Below, one piece after another: positions 1-8,390 of a stretch of 64,000 bases of DNA (position 1 is the first letter of the stretch; every line of letters starts with the position of its first letter). A model generated the notes under the pieces. It was not told the DNA's origin, did no database searches, and worked only from the letters and a program-made list of their open reading frames with translations. A program made the translations under genes and the position numbers. The stretch lies in NCBI GenBank assembly GCA_910584725.1, contig CAJUBE010000004.1, forward strand, positions 1-64,000. Reading direction: 5' to 3'. This DNA is from an uncultured Lachnospiraceae bacterium. Its GTDB lineage: Bacteria; Bacillota; Clostridia; Lachnospirales; Lachnospiraceae.

Positions 1-55
1 GAACCCCTGTTTCCGCCGTGAGAGGGCGGCGTCTTAACCGCTTGACCAACGAGCC
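1..55 (-). tRNA. tRNA-Glu (anticodon CTC), 3' end cut by the window edge
   Basis: On the minus strand the sequence starts GGCTCGTTGGTCAAGCGG and continues with a D arm of tRNA-Glu type. The anticodon stem is CCGCC/GGCGG around the 7-nt loop CTCTCAC, which puts CTC in the anticodon position (glutamate, GAG codons). The T arm begins (GGGGTTC) just before the window ends, so the T loop, 3' acceptor strand and any CCA lie outside. A promoter with good spacing lies directly upstream. The identity is secure; the 3' end cannot be seen. Confidence 0.9.
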
Positions 56-74
56 ATCTGTTTGGCACTTGCTT

Positions 75-103
75 ATCTTATTATATTTTGGGAAAGAATG
101 CAA
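75..103 (-). promoter_or_regulatory. Sigma-A type promoter of tRNA-Glu
   Basis: On the minus strand TTGCAT (98-103) and TAAGAT (75-80) are separated by 17 bases. The tRNA 5' end is at 55, about 20 nt after the -10 box, as expected for a short tRNA leader. The flanks are A+T rich (56-180) and hold no credible gene. Confidence 0.65.
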
Positions 104-186
104 GCCCTTTTTTCAATTTTCTTTCAAAAAATCTTATTTTTTCTCTACATCCTCCCAAAGCCGCATAGAAACCGCTTTCTCGCGCT

Positions 187-323
187 AACCGCCATGTCAC
201 AGCCCTGCTGTGACTCAAATCAACGCGGAGAATGCCGTATTTTAGGCATTCTCCTGAGTGAAACATAGAACTTCTTAACGAAGCAGCCTCTGCTGCTGAG
301 TTTTAGAAGTTCTTTTCACTCTA
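187..323. repeat. Family A palindromic repeat, copy A1
   Basis: This is a complete copy of the family A element. From left to right it holds a hairpin GTCACAGC-CCT-GCTGTGAC (196-214), a second hairpin built on GAGAATGCC/GGCATTCTC (about 229-254), and a long interrupted stem whose arms are GAGTGAAA plus AGAACTTCT (256-275) and AGAAGTTCT plus TTTCACTC (305-321), enclosing a small AGCAG/CTGCT hairpin. The right end runs into the stop codon of the ABC transporter ATPase gene (TAG, 321-323). There is no U-rich tract typical of an intrinsic terminator. Related copies are at 1749, 14036 (three units), 25027, 27488 and 61709. Confidence 0.85.
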
Positions 324-1064
324 CAGCACCTTACTCAAAAAGTCAATCGTTCTCGGCTCCTTCGGGTGATCGAGCACCTCTTCCGGCGTCCCCTCCTCAA
401 TGATATAGCCGCCCTCCATAAAAATCACGCGGCTTGCCACCTCTCTGGCAAATCCGATCTCATGGGTGACCACAATCATCGTCATGCCGTCCCGCGCCAG
501 CTCCTTCATAACCGCAAGCACCTCGCCCACCATCTCCGGGTCAAGGGCGCTGGTCGGCTCATCAAAAAGCATGATATCGGGATTCATCTCCAGCGCTCTG
601 GCTATCGCCACGCGCTGCTTCTGTCCGCCGGAAAGCTGACTGGGATAGGCGCCCGCCTTATCGGAAAGCCCCACCCGCTCCAAAAGCTGCATCGCCTTGT
701 TATTTGCGTCCTCCTTGGAGAGCGTCTTTAAGTGAACCGGCGCAAGCGTCATATTTTTTAACACATTCAGATGGTTAAACAGATTAAAATGCTGGAACAC
801 CATGCCGATATTCTTGCGCACCTTGTTGATATCCGTGCGCTTATCGGTCACGTCGAAGCCATCGATCACGATCTGCCCGGAAGTCGCCTTCTCCAGCTGG
901 TTCAGACACCGCAAAAGGGTGGACTTCCCGCTGCCGGAGGGACCGATCAGCACAACCACCTCGCCCTCGGTCACCTCCAGGCTGATGTCCTTCAGCACTT
1001 CCAGAGAACCGAAGTTCTTCTTTAAATTCTTCACAGAAATCTTGACATCCGCCTTATCTGCCAC
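321..1064 (-). CDS. Polar amino acid ABC transporter, ATP-binding protein (GlnQ family)
   Basis: This 247-residue cytoplasmic ATPase powers amino acid uptake with the permease and binding protein encoded just upstream. From the chosen GTG start it shows Walker A GPSGSGKST (about 41-49), Q-loop Gln91, signature LSGGQ (144-148), Walker B IMLFDE (164-169) and the switch His201, all intact and at normal spacing for the GlnQ/HisP family. An ATG lies 18 bases upstream, but it sits directly on the AGGAGG ribosome site; the GTG at 1064 follows that site by 7 bases and is preferred. The gene overlaps the permease by 11 bases, so translation is probably coupled. Its stop codon is part of repeat A1. The exact substrate (glutamine, cystine, basic amino acid) cannot be read from the sequence. 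Confidence 0.92.
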   Translation of the reverse strand: MADKADVKISVKNLKKNFGSLEVLKDISLEVTEGEVVVLIGPSGSGKSTLLRCLNQLEKATSGQIVIDGFDVTDKRTDINKVRKNIGMVFQHFNLFNHLNVLKNMTLAPVHLKTLSKEDANNKAMQLLERVGLSDKAGAYPSQLSGGQKQRVAIARALEMNPDIMLFDEPTSALDPEMVGEVLAVMKELARDGMTMIVVTHEIGFAREVASRVIFMEGGYIIEEGTPEEVLDHPKEPRTIDFLSKVL

Positions 1065-1725
1065 GGTTGACCCTCCTCTCAATCTGTTTGGAAACCTTAC
1101 TCAGTATGGTAATGACGATCAGATACATAATGCCGACGATAGCCCATGCCTGCAGCGGCTTGAACGTATTGCCCATGACTGTCTTACCCACGTTCGTAAG
1201 CTCCGGAAATCCGATCACGGAGAGGATCGACGTATCTTTCAAAGTAATGATAAACTGGTTGATGATCGAGGGGATCATCGTGCGCACCGCCTGCGGCACC
1301 ACAATTAATGCCATTCCCGCGCCGTAGGAGAGCCCGAGGCTCCTGCCTGCCTCCATCTGCCCTCTGTCCACGCTCTGGATGCCCGCCCTGACAATCTCCG
1401 CCATATACGCGCCGCAGTTCATGGAAAGGGCGATCGTGCCTGCCTGCAAGGGACTCAGCCTGAAACTCATAATGCCGAGTCCCTGCTGAATAGCCGTCGG
1501 AATGCCAAAGTAGATAAAATAGGCAAGCACGATGAGCGGCACGCCGCGCACCGCATCCACGTAAACCGTGCCGATAAAGTTGAGCGCCCTATTGTGCCCC
1601 ACATTCATCAGTCCGAAAATCATACCGATCACGGAGGCAAACACCAGCGAAAGCAGGCACAGCAAAAGTGTATGCCCCATCGCCTTCAAAAGCATCGTCC
1701 CGTATGTCTGAATTATCATTACCAT
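1054..1725 (-). CDS. Polar amino acid ABC transporter, permease
   Basis: This 223-residue integral membrane protein belongs to the HisM/GlnP permease family and forms the translocation channel. Several hydrophobic segments are visible (around residues 15-40, 52-75, 90-110 and near the C-terminus). The EAA loop that docks the ATPase reads AEIVRAGIQSVDRGQMEAG followed by RSLGLS. The first ATG of the open frame (1770) would add 15 residues encoded by repeat A2. The ATG at 1725 has a GAGGGAG ribosome site about 10 bases upstream and is chosen. It lies between the binding protein gene (separated by repeat A2) and the ATPase gene (11-base overlap), the usual three-part importer. Confidence 0.92.
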   Translation of the reverse strand: MVMIIQTYGTMLLKAMGHTLLLCLLSLVFASVIGMIFGLMNVGHNRALNFIGTVYVDAVRGVPLIVLAYFIYFGIPTAIQQGLGIMSFRLSPLQAGTIALSMNCGAYMAEIVRAGIQSVDRGQMEAGRSLGLSYGAGMALIVVPQAVRTMIPSIINQFIITLKDTSILSVIGFPELTNVGKTVMGNTFKPLQAWAIVGIMYLIVITILSKVSKQIERRVNRGR

Positions 1726-1748
1726 AAGTTTCTGTCTCCCTCTATGAC

Positions 1749-1843
1749 AGAGAATGCCTGCTTTTGGCATTCTCTTGTGTGAGACATAGAAGTTCTTGGC
1801 ATCGCGTCCAATGGCGCGATGTCTTTAGAACTTCTTCTCACAC
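1749..1843. repeat. Family A palindromic repeat, copy A2 (lacks the first hairpin)
   Basis: This copy has the AGAGAATGCC/GGCATTCTCT hairpin (from 1749) and the long stem (GTGTGAGA plus AGAAGTTCT on the left, AGAACTTCT plus TCTCACAC on the right). Its tip is a different small hairpin, CATCGCG...CGCGATG (about 1800-1821), in place of the AGCAG type seen in A1. The first hairpin of the family is absent. It lies between the binding protein gene, whose stop codon starts two bases beyond it, and the permease. The ribosome site of the permease lies just past its distal end. Confidence 0.8.
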
Positions 1844-1845
1844 GG

Positions 1846-2604
1846 TTATTTCTCTAAGTATTTTGCTATAATCTCATCGTACTTGCCGTTCGCCTTAATG
1901 TTTTTCAGACCCGCGTTGAACATATCAAGAAGTTCCTGATTCTCTGCGTTCATGATAGCAAAACCGTAAGGCGCGCCCTCACTCTCCATGCCCTCAGGAA
2001 TCGTCAGCGCCAGACCGCCCGTCTTGATGGAGTCTGCCATAATTGGCGTATCCTCCACACAGGCCGCGGAGTTGCCTAAAATCACGTCCTGATACATGGT
2101 CGGTGAATCCTCAAAAACCGTAGTGGTAAAACCGTACTGATCCTTGATGCTCTCTGCAAAGTCCATACCGGCCGTGCCGTTCTTCACCGCCACGTTTTTG
2201 CCCGCAAGGTCCTCAAAGCTCGCAATCGTACTGCCCTCCGCCACCACAAAGGTCTGTGTCGCATCGTAGTAACCGTCAGAGAAAATCCAGCCGGAATCGA
2301 TACGCTCCTGCTTGATGGTCGCGCCCGCAATCAGCGCGTCCGCCTGACCTGCCTGTACTGCTGCCACACCGGCATCCCAGCCAAGGCTCTTCAGCTCATA
2401 TTTGAAGCCCTGGTCTTCCGCAATCGCCGCCAGCACATCCACATCGATACCTACAAAATCGCCTTTCTCATTGGTGAACTCGAAGGGGCGGAACACCGTA
2501 TCCGTCGCCACAACCCACACCTTGTCGCTCTTTGCACTGCCGCCGCACGCCGTCACACCAAGAGCCATACATCCAACCAAAACCATTGCCAGTAATTTTT
2601 TCAT
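1846..2604 (-). CDS. Polar amino acid ABC transporter, substrate-binding lipoprotein
   Basis: This 252-residue extracellular receptor delivers amino acid to the permease and ATPase downstream. The N-terminus (MKKLLAMVLVGCMALGVTAC) is a lipoprotein signal peptide ending in a VTAC lipobox, so it should be anchored by a lipidated Cys. The mature part matches the family 3 solute-binding fold: an early FRPFEF segment, then GIDVDVLAAIAEDQG, and later the AVKNGTAG segment typical of the hinge region. An ATG 18 bases further upstream exists, but the ATG at 2604 has GGAGG five bases before it. A clear promoter lies upstream (2732-2760). Ligand specificity is not visible. Confidence 0.93.
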   Translation of the reverse strand: MKKLLAMVLVGCMALGVTACGGSAKSDKVWVVATDTVFRPFEFTNEKGDFVGIDVDVLAAIAEDQGFKYELKSLGWDAGVAAVQAGQADALIAGATIKQERIDSGWIFSDGYYDATQTFVVAEGSTIASFEDLAGKNVAVKNGTAGMDFAESIKDQYGFTTTVFEDSPTMYQDVILGNSAACVEDTPIMADSIKTGGLALTIPEGMESEGAPYGFAIMNAENQELLDMFNAGLKNIKANGKYDEIIAKYLEK

Positions 2605-2683
2605 ACTTTCCTCCATTCCCAAGCGTCATGCCGAGTTTGCCGACAGGCATACCCGCAGAAACCGCTAAATCCTTTATTAACAA

Positions 2684-2715
2684 GAAAAACGGTGTACTGT
2701 TGGCATTGACACCGT
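2684..2715 (-). promoter_or_regulatory. Terminator-like stem-loop in the ABC transporter leader
   Basis: In the minus-strand leader, ACGGTGT and ACACCGT form a 7-bp stem with a 13-nt loop, followed directly by five U residues in the RNA. It lies about 15 nt after the expected transcription start and about 80 nt before the binding protein start codon. It could act as an attenuator. The stem is short, and no alternative pairing partner was worked out. Confidence 0.35.
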
Positions 2716-2731
2716 CTTTCCCGCTTTCTTA

Positions 2732-2760
2732 AGTATATGGACTTTTCCATTTCTTGTCAA
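2732..2760 (-). promoter_or_regulatory. Sigma-A promoter of the amino acid ABC transporter operon
   Basis: On the minus strand a perfect TTGACA (2755-2760) and TATACT (2732-2737) are separated by 17 bases. Just upstream of the -35 box is an A+T-rich imperfect palindrome containing TTGTATACAA (about 2766-2775), which could be an operator or an UP element. The rest of the gap to 2855 holds only a small CACCG/CGGTG hairpin (2807-2818) just after the preceding gene, a weak candidate terminator. Confidence 0.75.
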
Positions 2761-2855
2761 GAACTTTGTATACAAATATACAAGTATCACCGTCAAAAAC
2801 ATATTCCACCGACCGGTGAAGATGCATGACCGTACTGTAACAGCATGTGCCAAAC

Positions 2856-3446
2856 CTACAACTCCGCCGCCGCGGCAAGAATCATCTCCACCGCCTTTTC
2901 AATGCCTAGCTTCTCCGTGTTGACCGTCAGGTCAAAGTTTCTCGCATCGCCGTAAGCCTGCTTCGTATAATACTCACAGTAGCGCTTTCTCGCCTTGTCC
3001 ACCGCCCGCACGTCGTTTGCCACCTGATCCGCCGGCACCTGATCCATCATCTTCGTCATGCGCTTCACCCGCCAGTCAAATCCGGCGTGCACAAACACAT
3101 TCAGGCAGTGGTCAAACTCCCGCAGGATATAATCGCCGTTTCGCCCGACGATCACACAGCTCTCTCTGTTTGCCAGCTCCCTGATGGCGTCCCGCTGTGC
3201 CTGCCACAGCTCCTCCTCCAGCGGCTTATTATAGAAATCAAACAGGCTCTGGGCAAAGCCGAAATTTTTCGGCACACGCTCGTCCCACCTGCGCACCTGC
3301 TCGGGTGTCAGACTTTTGCCGGAAACGGCGGTCTTTAAGATAATATCCTTGTCATAATACTCGATCCCCAGCTCCTTTGCCACGCGCCTGCCGATCTCAC
3401 CGCCGCCCGCGCCGAACTCCCTGCCGATTGTGACGATTTTTCTCAT
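2856..3446 (-). CDS. Cytidylate kinase-like P-loop protein
   Basis: This 196-residue cytoplasmic protein resembles the cytidylate-kinase-like family (PF13189) common in Clostridia. A glycine-rich loop, GREFGAGGGEIGRR, sits near the N-terminus, followed by YYDKDI, as in the family. It is not the housekeeping Cmk, whose loop is normally GPAGAGKS, and the true phosphate acceptor of this family is not established. The ATG at 3446 is chosen because GGGAGGG lies 7 bases upstream; an ATG 18 bases earlier has no such site. It follows polC across repeat B1 and precedes the promoter of the ABC transporter. A nucleoside-phosphate kinase activity is inferred from the fold only. Confidence 0.8.
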   Translation of the reverse strand: MRKIVTIGREFGAGGGEIGRRVAKELGIEYYDKDIILKTAVSGKSLTPEQVRRWDERVPKNFGFAQSLFDFYNKPLEEELWQAQRDAIRELANRESCVIVGRNGDYILREFDHCLNVFVHAGFDWRVKRMTKMMDQVPADQVANDVRAVDKARKRYCEYYTKQAYGDARNFDLTVNTEKLGIEKAVEMILAAAAEL

Positions 3447-3484
3447 GATTTTACCCTCCCTCATTTATTCAAAATGTTAATAAC

Positions 3485-3714
3485 TGCGAAACGCATACAA
3501 AACAATTTAGGATTGTGCATATTGTATAATCCATAAGCAGACCCTTGGAAACTGTTTAAATCCTTCGGATTAAAACTGCCAGCACTTAGCGTAGGTTCGG
3601 AGTTGCAGAGCAACTCCACGAGCTTAGTGCTGCTGCGTTTGGAACGGAGCGCAAGCGCGTCTGCGCTGGAATATACAATATGTACAATAACAGCCATGCT
3701 ATTTGCGTTTCGCA
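3485..3714. repeat. Family B inverted-repeat element, copy B1
   Basis: The element is bounded by an 11-bp perfect inverted repeat (TGCGAAACGCA at 3485-3495, TGCGTTTCGCA at 3704-3714). Inside is a second pair of arms, 3512-3528 and 3672-3688, matching at 16 of 17 positions. The interior holds CCATAAGCAGACCCTTGG, a hairpin GGAGTTGC-AGA-GCAACTCC (3599-3617) and a weaker AAATCC/GGATTA hairpin (about 3555-3573). It begins about 8 bases after the polC stop codon on the coding strand. An 84-residue open frame through it (3461-3715) looks accidental. Copies B2 and B3 follow the kinase and phosphatase genes. Confidence 0.85.
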
Positions 3715-3722
3715 ACCATCTG

Positions 3723-6700
3723 CTAAACTAAATCAAAGATACTAATCTGGTTGGACTCGGGGATGTTCCCGAGCAGTCCCAGCCGGCTCATCAGGTCGGT
3801 CACCGATTTGGAAACCCTCGTCCGCTCCCAGAAATCATCCTTGCTCAAGAACGGACCGTCCTTTGCCGCCTCCACAATAGCGTCCGCCGCCTTCTCCCCC
3901 AGACCGTCAATGCTGTTTAGGGACGGCATCAGCTTTCCGTCCACGATCTGGAACAGCCTCGACTGCGCCGTGAAGATATCAATCGGCACAAAATCAAATC
4001 CTCTCGCATACATCTCCTGCACGATCTTCATATCCTTCTGGGTGTCCTGCTCCTTCTTGGAAAGCTCGTCGCTCCTGCGCCTGTAATCCTCCATCACCCG
4101 CTCCAGATGGGCCTGCCCCTGACACATGATCTCGTAGGAAAATGCCGACGCGCGGATGCTGAAATAGGCCGCGTAGTAAGCCAGCGGATAATTGATCTTG
4201 CAGTAGGCGATGCGCCACGCCATCATAACGTATGCCGCCGCGTGCGCCTTGGGGAACATATACTTGATCTTCTTGCAGGAGCCGATATACCAGTCCGGCA
4301 CCCCCTGCGCCTTCATCGCGTCGATCCACTCGTCCTTCAAGCCCTTGCCCTTACGCACGCTCTCCATAATGGTGAAGGACAGGGACGGCTCCACCCCCTG
4401 CTGCATCAGATAAATCATAATGTCGTCACGACAGCAGATCGCCGTGGAGATGGTCGCAAGCCCTTCCTCGATCAGTGTCTGGGCGTTGCCAAGCCACACG
4501 TCCGTGCCGTGGGAAAGCCCGGAAATACGCACCAGATCGGTAAAGCACTTGGGTTTGGCGTCAATGACCATCTGGATAACAAACTCCGTGCCAAACTCCG
4601 GAATGCCGAGGCACCCCAGCTTACATCCTCCGATCTGTTCCGGCGTGATGCCAAGCGCCTCCGTTGACTGGAAAAGCGACATGACACCCTTGTCATCTAA
4701 GGGAATCGTCGTCGGGTCAATCCCTGTCAGATCCTGCAGCATACGGATCATGGTCGGATCATCATGCCCCAGAATATCGAGCTTTAACAGGTTGTGGTCG
4801 ATGGAGTGATAGTCAAAATGGGTGGTGACGATATCCGTCGTCATATCGTTTGCGGGATGCTGTACCGGGGTAAAAGAGTTGATGTCCTCCCCCACTGGCA
4901 GCACCACAATGCCGCCCGGATGCTGCCCGGTACTCCTGCGGATGCCGGTGCATCCCGTCACAATGCGGTTGATCTCGCACACCCGCTTATGCCTGCCGCG
5001 CTCTTCGTAATAGTTTTTCACGTAGCCGAAGGCAGTCTTGTCCGCCAGCGTGCCGATGGTGCCCGCCCGGTACGTCTGCCCGCTGCCAAAAATCACTTCC
5101 GTATATTTATGCGCCTTACTCTGGTACTCTCCCGAAAAGTTCAAGTCGATATCCGGCTCCTTGTCGCCCTTGAAGCCGAGGAACGTCTCAAAGGGAATAT
5201 CGAACCCTTCCTTGTTAAGCGGCGTTCCGCACACCGGGCAGTCCTTGTCCGGCATGTCGCACCCCGCGCCGCCGCCGTAGGCTTTCACTTCCTCGGAATC
5301 AAAATCATAGTAATGGCATTTCGGGCACAGATAATGAGGGCTTAACGAATTTACCTCCGTGATGCCCGCCATATTTGCCACAAAGGAACTTCCCACGGAG
5401 CCACGGGAACCCACCAGATAGCCGTCCTCCACGGATTTCCACACCAGTTTCTGGGCAATGATATACATCACCGCGAAGCCGTTGGAAATGATGGAGTGCA
5501 GTTCCTTTTCCAGCCTGTCCTCCACAATCTTGGGCAGCGTCTCCCCGTACAGCTCATGTGCCTTGTTGTAACAGATGTCCGTGAGCTGCTTATCGCTGTC
5601 CGCTATGACAGGCGGGCACTTGTCCGGGCGCACCGGCGACATGACCTCAATCATATCCGCGATCAGATTCGTGTTGGTGATGACCACCTCCTCCGCCTTA
5701 TCGCTGCCAAGATAGGCAAACTCGTCGAGCATTTCCTCGGTGGTGCGCAAATACAGAGGCGCCTGATTGTCCGCGTCCGGGAAGCCCTGCCCCGCCATGA
5801 TGATGCGCCGGTAGATCTCATCCTCGGGATTTAGAAAATGCACGTCGCAGGTGGCGACAACCGGCTTGTGAAACTGCTCTCCCAGCCGCACAATCTGCCT
5901 GTTAACCTCCATGATATCCTCCATGGAGTTGATATCCGGCACCCGCTCCGACTCGATCATAAAGCGGTTGTTGCCAAGTGGCTGTATTTCCAGATAGTCA
6001 TAAAAACTCACCAGTCTGGCGATCTCCGCGTCGGACTTTTTCTCCAGAAGCGCCCGGTAAAGCTCCCCCGCCTCGCAGGCGCTCCCCAAAATCAAGCCTT
6101 CCCGGTACTGCGCAAGCAGGCTCTTGGGAATCCGCGGTCTTCTGGAAAAATAAGTCAGATGGGACTCGGACACCAGCCGGTAAAGATTCATGCGCCCCAC
6201 ATTGTTCTTCGCCAGAATGATCGCATGGTAGGTCGGCAGCTTTTTGATGATGTCGGGACTCGCCTTCCCTCTGGCATTGATTTGTGCAAGGGTAGTGATG
6301 CCTTCTTTTGCCATCATGGGAATCAGCTTCACGAAAATCTCCGCTGTCGCCTCCGCGTCGTCCACCGCTCGGTGATGATTCTCTAACGACACGCCTAGGG
6401 TCTTCGCCACCGCGTCCAGCGTGTGCTTTTTCTGCCCGGGCAGAAGAATCCGCGCAATCCCCACCGTGTCCACATAAGTAAAGTCGTGGGAAATGCCCTG
6501 CCTGTCGCAGTTTTCCATGATAAAGCTCATATCGAACTGGGCGTTGTGCGCCACCAGAATGCAGTCCCCGCAAAAGTCTAAAAACTGCGGCAGCACCACA
6601 TCGATCTGCTCCGCCCCCATTACCATATCATCTGTTATTCCTGTCAGCTTCTCAATCTCAAAGGGAATCGGCACCAGCGGGTCCACAAAGGTGGAAAAGC

Positions 6701-8390
6701 GGTCCACAATCTTACCGCCGCAGACTTTCACCGCGCCGATCTCAATAATGCGGTTGTTGGTAGGGGAAAAGCCCGTCGTCTCGATATCGAACACCACGAA
6801 GTCCGCCCCGAAGTCCTGCCCCTTCTCATTGGTGGCAATCTCGTGCAGGTCGTCCACCAGATATGCCTCCACCCCGTAAATCACCTTGAAAAATCCCTGC
6901 TTGTCCGGTTCCGGCTCCCCCGCCTCCTTACAGCGTGCCTTCTCCGCCTTCCACAAGTCTTCCCACACATGGTTCGCGTCGGGAAAGGACTGCACGACCC
7001 CGTGGTCGGTGATGGCGATCGCCGGATGCCCCCATTTGTAGGCGCGCTTCACGATATCCTTCGCCTCGGAGACGCCGTCCATATCGCTCATCTTCGTATG
7101 ACAGTGAAGCTCCACCCGCTTTCTGACGCTTCTGTCCTCGCGGGACGTCGTAAAGTCGGGGATTTTCTTAATGCCTGCAAGGGAGCCGATGGTCAGTTCA
7201 TGGTCAAACTTATCGACCGTAGTCATGCCCTTGATCTTGACAAATGTCCCCTCTTTCATAACGCTTGTTATTTCATCAACCTGCTCATTTCTCACGAAAA
7301 ACTTCACCGTCATGGTGTCCGTATAATCCGTGATATCATAGATCAGAATGGACCGCTCGTTCTTGATCTCCCGCTTGTCCTTCCGGATCACCTTGCCGCG
7401 TATCACCACTTCGCCCATTTCGCCTATAATATCCTCGATGGGCATTGCCTCCTCCTCGAAGTCCCTGCCGTAAATCACATCCGGGTTGTCGGAGCGTTTC
7501 AGAGGACGCTTATAGTCGCCCTTCTCCCTGTCCCTGCCGCCGGAAAACTTTTTGGACGGGAAAGAGCCCCCGCGACCGCCGGGCGCAGACGCATGTGCAG
7601 GACCCCCGGACGTATCCGTCTGTCCCACGCCTCCGAATTGCCCCCCATTCCCAGCGTACCCTACGCTGGATTGTCCCACATTTCCAGACTGCCCTGCGCC
7701 GGATTGCCCCGCGCTTCCCGCATACGCCGCGCTCTCAGATTGCCCTTCGCCTCCAATCGGGTCGCCCGCCGACTGTCCCGCCGAGAGCCCGGCGCCCTTC
7801 ATCTGCACGGTGAAACCCGCTCTCGCCGAAATCTCCGCCACCTGTATTGCCAGACGCTGTTCCTCCTCCTCACGGTTTCTGCCCGCCGCCTTCTCCTTGT
7901 AGGCAAGCTCTACCTGTACGGGAATCGCACAACGCTCGTTATATATTTTTTCCAGAATCCTCGCAAGCTCCCCGCCTTTTTCTCTGCCAAACACCGTGTC
8001 CTCCAGCGTCAGCAACAGCTTTTCCTGTGAAAAGGCAATATCCGCCCGCTTAAACAGGCTGTACTCAACGGGGGACGTCTCTTTCAGCTCCAGCAGAATG
8101 CTCTCCCTGTATGCGTCCATCAGTTTCTCCGGGTCATACTGCGAAGAGAGTGTAAATTGCTCATAAAACTTAACGACAATGGGCATATTCGGAAAAAACT
8201 GCTTTCCGATTTCCCGCTCCACCCGAAAAACATCTTCTTTGTGAATCAGGTGGTCAGAAGCGATGTAAACGCGCAGAAAGTCCTTCCGTTTGGTGCTGGT
8301 GACCTTCTCCACAACAACGCCCTCAAACAGATCCTGCAATCCCGTATCCAGTTTTAACGTAGGAAATACCTCGAAAAATGCCTTACTCAT
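3723..8390 (-). CDS. polC: DNA polymerase III alpha subunit, PolC type
   Basis: PolC is the replicative DNA polymerase of low-G+C Gram-positive bacteria and carries its own 3'-5' proofreading exonuclease. The 1555 residues show an N-terminal domain (1-195), a low-complexity Gly/Ser/Gln-rich linker (about 200-285), an OB fold (about 325-410), a PHP domain starting at HCHTKMSDMDG (429), a DEDD exonuclease inserted in it (DIETTG at 535, HRAVDDAE at 673-680), a zinc finger (CPKCHYY...CPVC) and the polymerase core with PDIDLNFSG. Usual PolC length is about 1430-1450; the excess is mainly the linker. It overlaps ispG by a few bases and is followed by repeat B1. Confidence 0.97.
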   Translation of the reverse strand: MSKAFFEVFPTLKLDTGLQDLFEGVVVEKVTSTKRKDFLRVYIASDHLIHKEDVFRVEREIGKQFFPNMPIVVKFYEQFTLSSQYDPEKLMDAYRESILLELKETSPVEYSLFKRADIAFSQEKLLLTLEDTVFGREKGGELARILEKIYNERCAIPVQVELAYKEKAAGRNREEEEQRLAIQVAEISARAGFTVQMKGAGLSAGQSAGDPIGGEGQSESAAYAGSAGQSGAGQSGNVGQSSVGYAGNGGQFGGVGQTDTSGGPAHASAPGGRGGSFPSKKFSGGRDREKGDYKRPLKRSDNPDVIYGRDFEEEAMPIEDIIGEMGEVVIRGKVIRKDKREIKNERSILIYDITDYTDTMTVKFFVRNEQVDEITSVMKEGTFVKIKGMTTVDKFDHELTIGSLAGIKKIPDFTTSREDRSVRKRVELHCHTKMSDMDGVSEAKDIVKRAYKWGHPAIAITDHGVVQSFPDANHVWEDLWKAEKARCKEAGEPEPDKQGFFKVIYGVEAYLVDDLHEIATNEKGQDFGADFVVFDIETTGFSPTNNRIIEIGAVKVCGGKIVDRFSTFVDPLVPIPFEIEKLTGITDDMVMGAEQIDVVLPQFLDFCGDCILVAHNAQFDMSFIMENCDRQGISHDFTYVDTVGIARILLPGQKKHTLDAVAKTLGVSLENHHRAVDDAEATAEIFVKLIPMMAKEGITTLAQINARGKASPDIIKKLPTYHAIILAKNNVGRMNLYRLVSESHLTYFSRRPRIPKSLLAQYREGLILGSACEAGELYRALLEKKSDAEIARLVSFYDYLEIQPLGNNRFMIESERVPDINSMEDIMEVNRQIVRLGEQFHKPVVATCDVHFLNPEDEIYRRIIMAGQGFPDADNQAPLYLRTTEEMLDEFAYLGSDKAEEVVITNTNLIADMIEVMSPVRPDKCPPVIADSDKQLTDICYNKAHELYGETLPKIVEDRLEKELHSIISNGFAVMYIIAQKLVWKSVEDGYLVGSRGSVGSSFVANMAGITEVNSLSPHYLCPKCHYYDFDSEEVKAYGGGAGCDMPDKDCPVCGTPLNKEGFDIPFETFLGFKGDKEPDIDLNFSGEYQSKAHKYTEVIFGSGQTYRAGTIGTLADKTAFGYVKNYYEERGRHKRVCEINRIVTGCTGIRRSTGQHPGGIVVLPVGEDINSFTPVQHPANDMTTDIVTTHFDYHSIDHNLLKLDILGHDDPTMIRMLQDLTGIDPTTIPLDDKGVMSLFQSTEALGITPEQIGGCKLGCLGIPEFGTEFVIQMVIDAKPKCFTDLVRISGLSHGTDVWLGNAQTLIEEGLATISTAICCRDDIMIYLMQQGVEPSLSFTIMESVRKGKGLKDEWIDAMKAQGVPDWYIGSCKKIKYMFPKAHAAAYVMMAWRIAYCKINYPLAYYAAYFSIRASAFSYEIMCQGQAHLERVMEDYRRRSDELSKKEQDTQKDMKIVQEMYARGFDFVPIDIFTAQSRLFQIVDGKLMPSLNSIDGLGEKAADAIVEAAKDGPFLSKDDFWERTRVSKSVTDLMSRLGLLGNIPESNQISIFDLV

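Noticed and set aside
187..323. Family A copy as an intrinsic terminator
   Set aside because: The stems are strong but no U-rich run follows on the coding strand, and several copies lie between genes that should be cotranscribed.
2468..2683. A 71-codon leader gene overlapping the binding protein start
   Set aside because: It would begin with TTG, has no ribosome site and runs out of frame through the signal peptide region of the binding protein gene.
2856..3446. Housekeeping cytidylate kinase Cmk
   Set aside because: The P-loop is GREFGAGGGEIG rather than the Cmk form, and the rest resembles the separate cytidylate-kinase-like family.
3461..3715. An 84-residue open frame on the minus strand after polC
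   Set aside because: It lies entirely inside repeat B1, has no good ribosome site and encodes no recognisable protein; the palindromic structure explains the sequence.
6843..8030. A 395-codon open frame on the plus strand opposite polC
   Set aside because: It is antisense to a clearly conserved PolC coding region, and its composition (long Arg, Pro and His runs) is what the complement of GC-rich codons gives.
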